Below are positions 50,436-62,499 of a stretch of 64,000 nt of DNA, piece by piece. The notes under the pieces were generated by a model that made no database searches, was not told the origin of the DNA, and was given only the letters and a program-made list of their open reading frames with translations. Location: positions 820,234 to 884,233 of the forward strand of contig NW_006763131.1 in the NCBI RefSeq assembly GCF_000264905.1. Reading direction: 5' to 3'. Position numbers and translations under genes: made by a program. How positions within the stretch are numbered: the stretch's first letter is position 1; each line of letters starts with the position of its first letter. This DNA comes from Stereum hirsutum FP-91666 SS1 (taxonomy: Eukaryota; Basidiomycota; Agaricomycetes; Russulales; Stereaceae).

Positions 50436-50545
50436 GTTTTAATGAAGTACTTCAGGCCGAGAGCAACCGCGCTGATGATGAAGAGAGGTGGCGACTGCAC
50501 AACGTCGATGATGAGTACTAGTGGCGAGAGCAAGAATAGATTTCC

Positions 50546-50984
50546 AGGCGCATGGCATATGCCTAGGGAGGTCCGATCCAAAATCGCCGGATTTTGCCCT
50601 TTTTGTCCGGACCGATTTGGGAGCGGAATGTACGCACTCGGATCGGGTGCCCTGTTTTGGAGGACATTTGGTACGCATTTCGTATCGGACCTTGCCCAGC
50701 ATAGAGCTCGAAAATATGTGTTTTATTTGTCATTATGTGCGCACCTCGTCGGCGAGTGTTTGGACCGGATCTCTCACGAGTCATTTTTATCTCTTTTGTG
50801 CGCACTGTGGGCTATGGTAGGATCGGACCTCGCTGCGAGCTCACCACTTTTGTCTCGTTTGGGATCGGACGTGGGGTACTTGGGAGACCGAAAATGTACG
50901 CACCATGATCAAACATGGAACCACTTTCTGACCCAAAATTGTCCGCACCGGGATTGGACCTCGCCCCGCATATGCCATGCGCCT
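50546..50984. mobile_element. 439-bp MITE with inverted ends and perfect 8-bp target duplication (hAT-like)
   Basis: The ends are AGGCGCATGGCATATGC at 50546 and its reverse complement GCATATGCCATGCGCCT ending at 50984. Similarity continues inward for about 50 nt (GAGGTCCGATCC against GAGGTCCAATCC). The flanks are AGATTTCC at 50538-50545 and AGATTTCC at 50985-50992. An 8-bp duplication is the mark of hAT-superfamily insertions. The interior has several GATCGGAC words and no coding capacity. Confidence 0.9.
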
Positions 50985-50992
50985 AGATTTCC

Positions 50993-53039
50993 TGTTCCGT
51001 TAGGACAGGTCTTGAGACGAGCTTTGTCACAGCGTCACGTCACGCCTCTTCGGTGGCGGTGGCGTCTTTAGAGGTTTTAAGAAACGGGCCCAGAGTTCAT
51101 ATCTGTCTGACCGGATTCTTGCTCCACCTGGAGCGCCAGCCCCGCATATGATGAAGGCAGCAGAGTTCGGAGTATTCCGCCTCAAGCCTTCGGATGCTGC
51201 TGAGGGTACTATAACATGTATTTTCCTTGAGCAACTTCAGGGTATGTTTTAATGGGGCAGGTACGTAGTATCCCGAGAGAAATATAAGAAAAACTGTCAT
51301 GGAATAAAGAGCGGACAAGGTGCGCTCTGTGCAGAGGTGGCGCGAAGTCGCTAGAGTGGAGAATGGAACTCAGGGCCACTTTGATCTCTGGGTTCTCCAA
51401 ACACAGCGTAAAGCCTCAGAATCCGCCGGCCGGATATCTTCGGCGTATTCGCTGAATTTAGGAGAACACGCCGGGAATACGACGAGAATGTCTGAGTTGG
51501 CGTGTTCTTGTAAGTTTTGCAAGATACGGACTGAATCCGCTCAGAATGTCGCAAGATGCGACCAGGATCTTTGCGAACACGCCCGGGTCTGCTGTAAATA
51601 GACGGCATTGCTTGCACGCCAGTAATTTCCTTTTGTAGACCCTCTGGTTTCATTTATCGCTCCATTTTCGAGCATTTTGAAATGTTCACATACGGCCAGC
51701 CAGGAAATTAGGAAAATAATACTAGGAAACAGCTTCCATGAAGCATACACTACGGACAAAACTACATATGTACAATGGGTCACGACGAACGAAAGCGAAC
51801 GAACCCGCTCTGCTGAACATGATTATCCAAAGCCGCCCACTTCATCGCTTGCCGCTCTGCCTCAGAGCCCTTGGACTCGCACAACATCACCCTGGATAGT
51901 TCGATATAGCCAGATAGTATGGACTACAAAAGACTTGACCTAGAATGCTAGCGAGGAAAGGAAAGGACAACGTCAGACGCGCGGTCACGGAAGCAAGGGG
52001 TCACTGGGTACTGCTGGGACGCACCTTCGCCTCTTTGTAATACCTTCAAATGCACCTGCACCCCTTGTCCTGACGGCATCCAGGTGCTATATGAAGCTAT
52101 AGAACCAAAAGTGTATCAGTATGTCAGTGTGTCAGCGTGCTCAAAGGAGGGAACAAGAGAACAATCCAGAGTGAGGAACATGGAGGAGCTCACTGAGGGA
52201 GCAAGTCGGCACAAAAAAAAGTCTAAGTCGAGCCCGAGTGACCTCCGGGCCTGGATAAGCGGGGTCGAGAACCTTATTTTCTCCAATGTCAGGCGTATTC
52301 TCGTATATCTTGGCAGTCGACAAAATTCCTCAAGGATACACAAGAATTGGATGAGAATTTCATCCCGTCGTGTTTTCTTGCGTTCTCGGCAGACGCGGCA
52401 CGGCGCGTTCAGGGAGATTCCCGTCGTATTCCGTAATTGGACCAGAATATGCCCTCGGCGAATTCTGGCGTTTTACGCTGTGAAAGCTCTGTCCCCAAAC
52501 CGCCGTATCTTAAAACCTCTTTTTTCCTGGGAGTCGCTGCTCGATCACTCTCGGTTCCCGGTCCGTCCCGGTCCTTCCGTCTCGTTCCGGTCAGTACTCT
52601 ACCTGTGTCGTGCAGCGCTCAAATACAACTCAAATATGCCTGACAAGTTCGAACCAACAAATGTGGAACAATTACAGCTTACATTTTTCCACACGTGTGA
52701 GGATTCTAATGTTTCGATCCACGGGCATGCCGTGCTGGTTCTTTCTTTGAACGGTAGGTGAACGTGCTGTGAGCTTTAAACTTTTGTGGCGTTTTCGCCA
52801 CAGCAAGGGTTGACAGTATCTTTTTTTCCAGAGATCATTGACGAGAAAGCTGGTCCAAAGATGTATTACAATTAGTCGGCCAGCGTTGTTCAATCTGAAG
52901 GAACAGGTCTGGCCCGGAGGGCGTGGAATGTCACGCGAAAGGGGGCGAAAGGGGAAAGTCACGTCAATCAAACCAAAGTGACAAATGCGTGACGGACACG
53001 TCGCGTCCCGTAAATGAAGCTGCTCGACCAGCGATTTCG
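50993..53039. other. Gene-free stretch with diverged inverted repeats
   Basis: Blocks at about 51405-51500 and about 52300-52490 are related in inverted orientation: the first contains CACAGCGTAAAGCC, GAATCCGCC and GGGAATACGACGAGA, and the complement of the second contains CACAGCGTAAAACGCC, GAATTCGCC and GGAATACGACGGGA. They may be the arms of an old element. The open frame at 52084-52761 shows no domain. Confidence 0.45.
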
Positions 53040-54227
<1,188 letters not shown>

Positions 54228-54634
54228 GAGCTGGTTCACAAGGCAAGGATGGAATGTTGGTGGTTGAGGTGATTATGTTGTTCCCGCAATGATTGTGGAT
54301 CTGTACACGCTCGTTACATATACCGTATTTTGTTCTTCCTACTCTTCGCGATGATTGGTGCCACGAACGTCCTGGGCCAGGCTGGGCCACACTCACTCCC
54401 GATATCACATGTCACGCTCGGGCCCGATTCAGATGAGTCACAGTGGTCACTTAGAGTCACAAAAAGTTCAAGTCATGACGTCAGTTCCCCGTCCCCGCAC
54501 TCGTCCGAATAAAAGCCTCACTCAGCTTTCTCTTCTCCTCCATTACCTGCCCCTCTTCCTCTGTCATCAATATCCCTTCACCCACAACATCACATACAAA
54601 CTCTCTGCACCGCACCACACACTTTAAAGCAGAC
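54228..54634. other. Intergenic stretch between DPM1 and the F-box gene
   Basis: No gene is seen. The last 130 bases are strongly pyrimidine-rich with CTCTTCCTC and CCCTTCACCC blocks, typical of a basidiomycete core promoter and 5' UTR. Confidence 0.45.
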
Positions 54635-55610
54635 ATGAGTCTCAGACAGGACTTGCTTAGACAGTCCGCTGTCGAGAAGAAACAGCCTACTTCGCCTCAG
54701 AGCGGGACATTTTCGCCAGAGGACTCGGAGGATGAGCTGGTCAACGTCGTACGTATCCTCTTATCCTGAACACACTCCATCATATGTCCCGTCTTATCCT
54801 CCGTCGCTCAATCCTCGACTGGAAATTTAGGTATCAGTACCAGGGACCCCAGCTCGTTCCCGCCCCACTTCCCGCCCGACATCACCCACCCGCACTGGCG
54901 CGTCCAGCCGCCCCATTCCTGGGCCTCTACATCTCGGCGCCTCTCGAACGAAAAAGTCGACCGATCCGGTGAGGGCGTTCCCTACCGAGGTCACGCAGCG
55001 GATCTTCAGGCAGTTGAGTATCAGGGATCTGGCGAGGGCGGGTCGGGTGAGTAAGAAATGGAATAACAGCCAGAGTATCAATTATGGTATGTTGGATAGT
55101 TCAACGTGGGTGGTCGGATGGCATGCTGACGTGGGGGTTTAGTTTGGTTCCAGCATTACAGGAAGGAGAACTTCCACGACGAGAGTCTTCCACCGGGGAA
55201 GTGGACGAAGCGTGAGTCGAAACAGAACTGGGTGAGTTTATCTCTTTACCGTGCTACGTCACGCTTTGTCTCACTGATCTTGTGCAAACCATCTTCAGCG
55301 CTCGATGTACGGCCAGATAGCGTCCAATCGTGAACCGGCAGTTGGCTACTCTCGTCCATTTGCCTCGTCTAATCGCTCCTCCGGTTACACTACACCGACG
55401 GGCTACCAGACCCCGAAAGAGATGCGTGAGGAGAAGTGGAAGCTGGAGAGCGAGGCGGCGGAGAAGCCGGGGAAGCTGGAGATGAGGGAGATGTACAAGG
55501 AGCTGGGTGGGAGGAAGGCGAAGAGTAAGGCCAAGTTGGGGGCCGTGGGTGGATCGAACGGGGTGAGGGATAGAGGTGGCTGGTTGGCCGGGGATGATGG
55601 GTACGACTAG
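54635..55610 (+). CDS. Small F-box protein
   Basis: Four exons (54635-54748, 54831-55086, 55143-55231, 55299-55610) give 256 residues. The first 90 residues are Ser/Pro/Thr/Arg-rich and likely disordered. The F-box is at about residues 89-123: FPTEVTQRIFRQLSIRDLA then RAGRVSKKWNN. A conserved-looking segment follows, WFQHYRKENFHDESLPPGKW, and the C-terminal 90 residues are charged (EMREEKWKLESEAAEK). F-box proteins with this compact post-F-box segment are widely conserved in fungi. SCF adaptor role inferred, target unknown. The start has an acceptable GACATGAG context. Confidence 0.88.
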
Positions 55611-56017
55611 CGGAATGCGTGGGTAGTAGATCTTTATGCGCTTGGTCTTGCTTGTATTATTGATAGATTCCTCCTGGATCGGTGTTGTGTTGTACTTCGA
55701 GCTTTGTACAGTAGATTTTTAGCGGCGCTCTCGCCCAATGCAATTGATGAAAGATATCACAGCCCCTATTACCCCTTGTGGGGAAATCTTTGCAGAAAAT
55801 GGGATGGAAAACCCGAAAAAGGGCAAGGACAGCCAAGGGGTGAATGCTCCGCTTTCCAAAACGGGGTTATGGAACTGTCACTCGCAAGCAACGGGCGACG
55901 AGCTCGGATGACTGCTTTCGTCTCCTCCATTATTTTTATTCTTGGCGCTGGCGCAGCTCGTCCAACTCGGATCCATCAATCTCTTTTGCTTGAGGTTATA
56001 TCTCAGGCAGCAATACC
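55611..56017. other. Intergenic stretch, no gene seen
   Basis: This is the promoter and leader of the Sel1-repeat gene. The open frame at 55704-56036 overlaps the next start in another frame and has no features of a protein. Confidence 0.5.
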
Positions 56018-58411
56018 ATGCCCGATTACCAGGTGAACCACGGCTTCCAGCTCGGCTTGAAACATGCAAGCCCGCTCGACACCCTCGTTCGCAGGACGTC
56101 TTCTAGACAGGCGACGAGACAAGCACCCGTCAGGCCGTTCGTAACACCACCATCGAGACCCCAACCGCCGTCAGATTTTTCATCGAACGCTTCCAGTCCG
56201 AACGACTCGTACTACGAACCGCGCCGGGAGGAACATCGGGACTACTATGAACACGAGCGCGAGCGGACTCTGTCGGGGGAACGGTCTCCAGTACGAGACG
56301 GACAGCGCTCACCGGCATCTTCGTCTCAGAAGGGGCTTTCTCGCCAACCTTCGTCCCCGCTGCTGCATACGCGCTTTAGGAACTCGACGGCAACGACTCA
56401 GTATAGCAGGAATTCGGTCGATCTGCTCAACCGGTACGCGAACTCGACTCTGGACGACTCACAGAGCTTTCAGTATCAGTACGCACACGAGGGTGAACAT
56501 GACCATGGCCATTCTTACGGCGATGACGACAGCGTCTATTCCAATCCGCTCAAAGTCCGGGATAGCCGTCATCAGCAGCAGCAACGGGTCCAAGTTGACC
56601 ATGAGCATTCTCATTCGCATATAGGAGAGAGTGGGTACGAGGACTTTGGGCAGCGCGTTGATTCGTACTATGCGAATGGCCCGAACGGTGAGCAGGATCC
56701 TTCGCGACGGGAGACGGTCAATGGGAGGCAGTGGGAGGGGTATGATGGTATCCCGTCGATGTACGGAGACGGTCACGGCGCAATGGGAATATCGGGTCAG
56801 TATCCGGAGGAGCAGGCCCTGCCACGCAGGAGCAGCGATGAACAGGTCGACCCCTATGCGTTTCACAACCAGCGCACAGAACCGTTTGTTCCAACCGTTA
56901 TTGTGTCGCAGCCTGAGCCACCGCCACCAGCACAGGACGCGCGATATTCGTCTTCCGGATCCGACGATGCCTCTTCGTACTCCTATTCTTATCCTTCACA
57001 CCCATATGCGAACGCGACCTCCCCGCAAGCGACGCCAACCCAAGGTCGAGCTCCTATCACCAACTCATATTTTTCCACCTCCTCCCTACCACTTCGACCA
57101 GCTCGGCCTTCCGACGAGGACAAACGACGTGTTTTAGAACGGAACGCTCATCGCTCACCGGCGCAGTCGATGCTCAGTCCAAACTCTGCTCGCCGGCCAC
57201 AACCGAGAAGTGGCCCGCGCAGCCCATCGCCCCTAGCAGCGCCTCCATCCACCACATCTGCACCACCTTATATTTCTAGGACACGATCACATGGAGATCT
57301 CCCCTCATCATCATCATCCCCTTACCCTCCACCTCCTTCAAACCCTCACCCTGATTCATATTTCTCCTCTGCATCCACATCGACACCCCACCTCTCTACT
57401 GCAGACGACCCTGAAGCTATGGCGCCATCGAGACCTGCACCGATAAAGACGAACATTTCTCCCTATGGTGGGGACCTCAAGCCTGCGTCACCAGGCAGTC
57501 TTTATTCCTCGTATTCGTATTATCCCTATCAGAGCCCTGTGCCCTCACCTGTATCGGCCACCCACCGAGGCAATACCCCTCCGACGAACGACAATAACAA
57601 TGGCGCCCCTCCACTCCTCCGCGCCACCTCCACTCCATCCCCATCTCCATCGCCTCTCTCTACAACCATACCTCGTGGCGAGCCAAACCTCACGAACCCA
57701 CAGACCGCAGAAGATTTCCTCCAGCTCGGCATCACACACCACGAAGCCAACAGGCTCTCTGAGTCTGCGAAGTGCTTCGAAAAGGCGGCCACGTTACCGG
57801 GAGGGAACGGAGAAGGAATGTTGATGTGGGGTTTGACGTTGAGACACGGATGGGGATGCGAAAGTAATGAGAGGGCAGCGTTTGGATGGTTGAGGAAGGC
57901 GGCGGAGGCGGCGGTGGAGGATTTGGAGAGAGTGAGGTATGTGGTGGCGGAGGAAGCGGAGAGGGCGGGATCTGGTGGTGGTAAGGGTGTCAAGGCAGAG
58001 ATTAGTGGGGCGATTAAGGGGGAGCTGGTGCTTGCGATTTATGAGGTCGGACAGTGCTTTTTGAGAGGATGGGGCGTGAAGAAGGATCAGAAGATGGCGG
58101 TGGTGGGTGCTCTGGGTTTTTTCTTCTTGATTTTGAAGAGGATGCTGATCGAAATTGTCTGTAGAGTTACTTTCGTGTGGCAGCGAGGCTGGGCGATGCA
58201 GATGCCCAGCAAGAACTCGCGTTCTGTCTTGCCAATGGGAAGGGGTGCAAGAAGGACCGGAAGGAATCGGCGAAGTGGTACCGCGCCGCTGTACGTTCGT
58301 TCTCGTTCTGATCCACAACACTGACTGATCCTGACGTTTCGTCAACTTTAGGTCGCGCAAGGCATGAGCGACGTAGGACTTCAGTGGATATATAAGGAGA
58401 AGTTCCAGTGA
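56018..58411 (+). CDS. Sel1-repeat (TPR-like) protein with a long disordered N-terminus
   Basis: Three exons (56018-58102, 58165-58290, 58352-58411) give 756 residues. Residues 1-550 are Ser/Pro/Tyr-rich low complexity with a His/Gln tract near 180-195. Sel1-like repeats follow: AEDFLQLGITHHEANRLSES, GMLMWGLTLRHGWGCESNER, YEVGQCFLRGWGVKKDQKMA, AQQELAFCLANGKGCKKDRK and the terminal SDVGLQWIYKEKF. Each repeat has the A/G-x-x-LG...G.GV.KD pattern. In fungi this layout is found in DSF2-like and chitin-synthase-activator-like (Skt5/Chs4) scaffold proteins. No CaaX box is present at the C-terminus, so a Chs4 identity is not supported. Confidence 0.86.
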
Positions 58412-58939
58412 CGATCTTTCGTGTCGTTCGCTTCCTTTCGTTCGTTTTCTGGATCTCTCAACCTACCTATGTTTTTATTACTCTGCGACACCGGACATCG
58501 TTCGCTCATATTCGTTCTCATGCTCATCTACCTCTCTATTCTTTCTCGCCCAACTTTGATCACCTTTTCAGCTGAGTTCCTTACAGGACTGTATATTTTA
58601 TTTTGTTCTCGATACCCCGTCTTCTCTTCCATCACACTTCACGGACGTTGGCCCCCTCGGGGCTGCGGATACTTAGAGTTATTGTAGGCGCGCCTGAGGC
58701 AGTGTGGAATAGTGCTGTTGGGTAGAAATGCAAGCCTTAATTTTATTCGGAAGGCGCGCAGAAGTGCGTGCTATGATCTCTTATTATTGTCTCCCAGACT
58801 GTCTGCCTCGCGGGCTCGGACTGAAGAGCAGGGTGATGTGTTTTATTAGAAGTGTGGGAGATACCCCTAAAAAGTACGCGGAAAGTATGATACTGGACGA
58901 TGTGAGGCAAGTCGACGAGCAGCAACGTTTTGTCTATGT
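58412..58939. other. Intergenic stretch between convergent genes
   Basis: This lies between the 3' ends of the Sel1-repeat gene and the convergent mL38 gene. It is T-rich in the first 200 bases. No gene seen. Confidence 0.5.
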
Positions 58940-60685
58940 CTACTGCTCCAGGAAGTACTTGCTCTTGCCCTTGATCTCTGCATAGGGATCAGGCTTGGGC
59001 ATATGGCCGAACTTAGGCTCGGGTTTTTCTGCGAATGGACGCGTCGTCATTATCACTCTGAGCTCTGATGAAGAGAATGAACAGAAGAAAGACATACTGA
59101 TGACATCCTGCCAGATCTTACTGGACGCCTCATCCCAGACAGACCTCCACATGTGCGCGCCGCCGCCGGTCAAGTTCAACCCGTACTTGGCTACGAACTC
59201 GCGGACGTTGAAGTCGAGCCTTGCGTCCTCGGTGAGCTGCGGGAGCGTGATGGGCTCGGTGGAGGATTGGGGAAGGAGGAGGAGGGTGTAGCGGTGGTAG
59301 GGCGTGCCTTTGGCGGGGTGGGGCGGAATGTATGGGACGTGTGGCGTGGAGAGCGAGAGTGGCATGGGGGTGGAGGCGGAGAGGGAGATGTTGGGTCTAG
59401 GGGGAGGTGAAAGCGGATAGTATAAGTGATATGATGGAAGAAGAATGAGAACGAGATAGAGCGTACTGGAGCCAATGAAGGTACGTCGTGAAGGACTGGC
59501 TCTCGGTGTCAGGGACATCTAATGGGGTGAGGTTTCAGAGAAAGAAGGTAATGATTATATACGAGCGTCGTACCAGGGTCCACCATGAGGAGGGTATAGA
59601 GTTTGGGCTCAGTGTGGAAGACCGTGGCGTAGACTCTTGGGGGATTTGTTGTCTACGGCATTCAGCAGTCAGTCCGGCTGCGCGTGACGGTGCTGAAGAA
59701 TGAGCGTACCTGCTCGTTTACAAGATACACACCCGGTTCGACGGGAGCATAACGTTGCTTAGCGCGCGCACGCTTCGCCTCGCTGGTATGAGCCTCGGGG
59801 AAGTTGATACGTATATCAATGTCGGGGCGTAGGTCAGGAAGAACGTCCGGCACGACTTTCATTTGGTAAATGCGTTCCATCTAAGAATGTAGTACTTAGT
59901 AAGAGATTCAATTCACAGAAAAAGGTATAGCATACCAAGAGGTCAAGCGCACCCTCCTCTCTCCACCGTTTCTCAACCAAATGCCTGTACACGGGCTTGC
60001 TCAAGTCCGCTGTATCCAGGTCTCAAAACTAACCGCGCAGACAAGACCATAATAAGCACGCACCAAGACCATTCCGAGCCTTCCACCTCACGTCAGGCAA
60101 GTTGACGTGGCCCATGATATCCAAGATTTCCAACTTCTCCTTTGCCTGGACCTCCGCTTCGCCACTAAACTCTCCCTTGTCCAGCTTCGCGCGCAATTCA
60201 CTGGCCTCCTTCTGCACAATCTTGGCGTCACGACTGATCACCCTCAACGCCTCGTCATACGCCGGCAACACTCCTCGGGCTATAGGTCTATGCCATTCGC
60301 GTGGTCGTTCGAGGCTGATGGAAGGTCGTATGGCGGGGTACATCGCGCGTTTTTTGCGGAGACGGCGGGTCTGCCATTTTGAAAGTGTAGGATGCTCCTT
60401 CCCAAGAGTCAGTCTAGCGGGCTTTTCAGTAGTGGTGGAGCTATTCGCGTCGCCAGTGGAGGATACAACAGTCTCCGAAACCTTTGCCTTGCCATTGGAC
60501 CCGGTCGATGTTGGTTTGGAAGGGGGTGGAGGAGCTGATGGAGATGCCGGAGCAGACGATTGCAGAGTCGTGTTTGCCCTGGACAAGGGTTTCGTGATGG
60601 CCGAGATGCGTAGACGTCGAGCAGCGAGCATGATGGACAAGTGCATGCCTGGAGGACCGTGACCGCGTCGAATTTCACGAAACAT
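58940..60685 (-). CDS. Mitochondrial large-subunit ribosomal protein mL38 (PEBP-like fold)
   Basis: Seven exons (60064-60685, 59936-60009, 59710-59880, 59574-59652, 59467-59518, 59098-59396, 58940-59064) give 473 residues from the first ATG. A typical mitochondrial presequence (MLAARRLRISAITKPLSR) begins at the ATG at 60631, so that start, or 60646, may be the real one. The body has KHPTLSK-like, WQTRRLRKKRAMYPA, YRHLVEKRWREEGALDLL and RIYQMKVVPDVLPDL segments. A phosphatidylethanolamine-binding-protein-like domain follows: YTLLMVDPDVPDTESQSF, then TYLHWLQPNI and HRYTLLLLPQ. This arrangement is that of mL38 (yeast Mrpl35), a structural protein of the mitoribosome. PEBP-type ligand function is not expected. 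Confidence 0.92.
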
Positions 60686-62499
60686 GGATGAGTCTGTGCA
60701 TTTGGCTCGGCAAGAACCGGGTACAGTGTTTTACCGGTCCTTTAGACATCACTCACCTCAAGGGGAGCTGACAAATATAATAAATAACCGGCACCTAGTT
60801 AGTTAGTTCGGTCGGCGAGAGCTTTCAGAATTTTTTGTACCTACTATATTCTGGGTATAAATTACCCGATTTGGAGCAGTCTGAGACCAATCTGAGATAC
60901 CCTACGCGTTGGGTAGTCCGTGTCGTTGCTACCCAGTTGCCTACATCGTGTTTAGTCCATCCATTCACGCCGTATGAACACAGACACGGTATGTTCCAGT
61001 CAAACATCATGGTGTTGATATGATGGTTTTCTTTGGACAGAAGGTAGCCAATTTGCTGAGAATGTGGGCGAAGAAGAAGTCTGACCGGATATGTTGAGGT
61101 CTTCAGAGTTACGGTCTGAGACAACTTCGTTCGACCGTGCCAAACCACATCAAACTATATCGGACCTCAGCCGAGCCCGGCTGAGTTCGTCCGCGTTCGG
61201 CGTACGGGCTTGGAGCGGCGAAAACTCTGGCGAACTAGTTCAGATTTCATCAGATCTTGGACAACCTATCGCACTCAGATCCCAGACAACCTCGGCAGAG
61301 TCCAGAAGAGCTCGTTGTACTTAGTCTGAGCTCATGAGAGCTCATAAAAGCCTGATTAAAATTAAATCGGTCATTGTGGTGAGTGAGAACTTGCTCTGAC
61401 CTGGTACAACTCAGGAAGAGTTGCGCGACTGAGGTCCACGCTGACGCTGGAGGACCAAATTCGACGAAGTTTTCTGAGCTCCGCCGAACGCGTCTGAGCG
61501 CGCCACCAGTCCACGTCCGTTTTTCCGGGCAGCCGGACCTTGGGCAACCGCAGACAGCCCCGTCGAACCTCGTCCGCGTTTGTCCGCGCTCGTCCGCACT
61601 CGTCCAACCTCGTCTGACCTCAGATGAGTTCAGACAACTTCACCGTACGTGGTTTTCTTTCATCCTCATTTGTATGATCTCATTTTTAAAACCGCTAAAG
61701 GACTATTGTCCGAGAAAAACCTTCATATGTTGAGCTACCTAAGCATAGACAAATGTATGGCATACAGGAGTACAGAATAGACACGAACGGCTGCCACATA
61801 CTATGCCCCGACTGCAATACCCTCGTGCGCGTTGGCAACGGTGGTGTCGAAAACTTCAAAAAGTGTCGCGACCACTGCGGACTTCTAAGCTTGAGCGCTC
61901 AGATGGGCGGCTAAGGTCGAACGTAAGAACCCTAGATGCTGGGTTACGTGAGATCGGACTATAGTGTAAGAAGCCGAAAACCGACAAGTCAAAGTCGGTC
62001 CCGCAGAAATGTTATACCTTACCAGATAAACCGTTAAAGCTTTCAAAAACATGTTAAATAGAGGTTTACTAGGGTCCTCTATGACCCTTGTGAGTCACTT
62101 TTCCCAAATTCGGAAATTTTTTTGGGGGGGACTTTCCAAAATTGAAACAAAGGAGGAAAATCGCAATAAATCGAATATTTTATTCATTATATATTCATTC
62201 ATGGCATACAGTGGTCCTGAGAATGCACAAGAAGAGCTCTGAAAGACTCAGAACTTCATTTTATGCTTGGGCGACGAATGTCTGACAAGGCTCTGGTCAG
62301 GTGCCACCGCCACACGAGGAGCAGCTGAGCTCTTCTTTATGGGTGAATAATCCTCATGTGTGTCTCGGGCTTGCAGAGCACATTGAAAACACACACTATA
62401 TCGATATTGACTGCCATGGCTAGTTTTAGGAGAATTAAAGTGATTTTTATTTTGTTCGTCCATCGAGATTTGAAACAAACCCTCCATTTTTCTGAGAAG
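60686..62499. other. Gene-free, repeat-like stretch
   Basis: From 61090 to 61640 the sequence is crowded with GTCCGAGCTC-, CTCGTCCGC- and GAGCTCATGAGAGCTCAT-type words in both orientations, including three consecutive CTCGTCCG-like units at 61565-61605. This looks like an old miniature element. The rest contains no gene. The minus-strand frame at 62248-62487 has no domain. Confidence 0.45.
61120..61630. repeat. GTCCGAG/CTCGTCCG-rich inverted-repeat-like block
   Basis: Short words related to CTCGTCCGCG and its complement recur at least eight times. The left part (61120-61330) and the right part (61400-61620) carry them partly in opposite orientation. Arms are too diverged for me to set termini. 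Confidence 0.35.

Noticed and set aside
52084..52761. 225-codon plus-strand frame
   Set aside because: No recognisable domain, and it overlaps the right arm of a diverged inverted repeat; the composition looks like translated repeat DNA.
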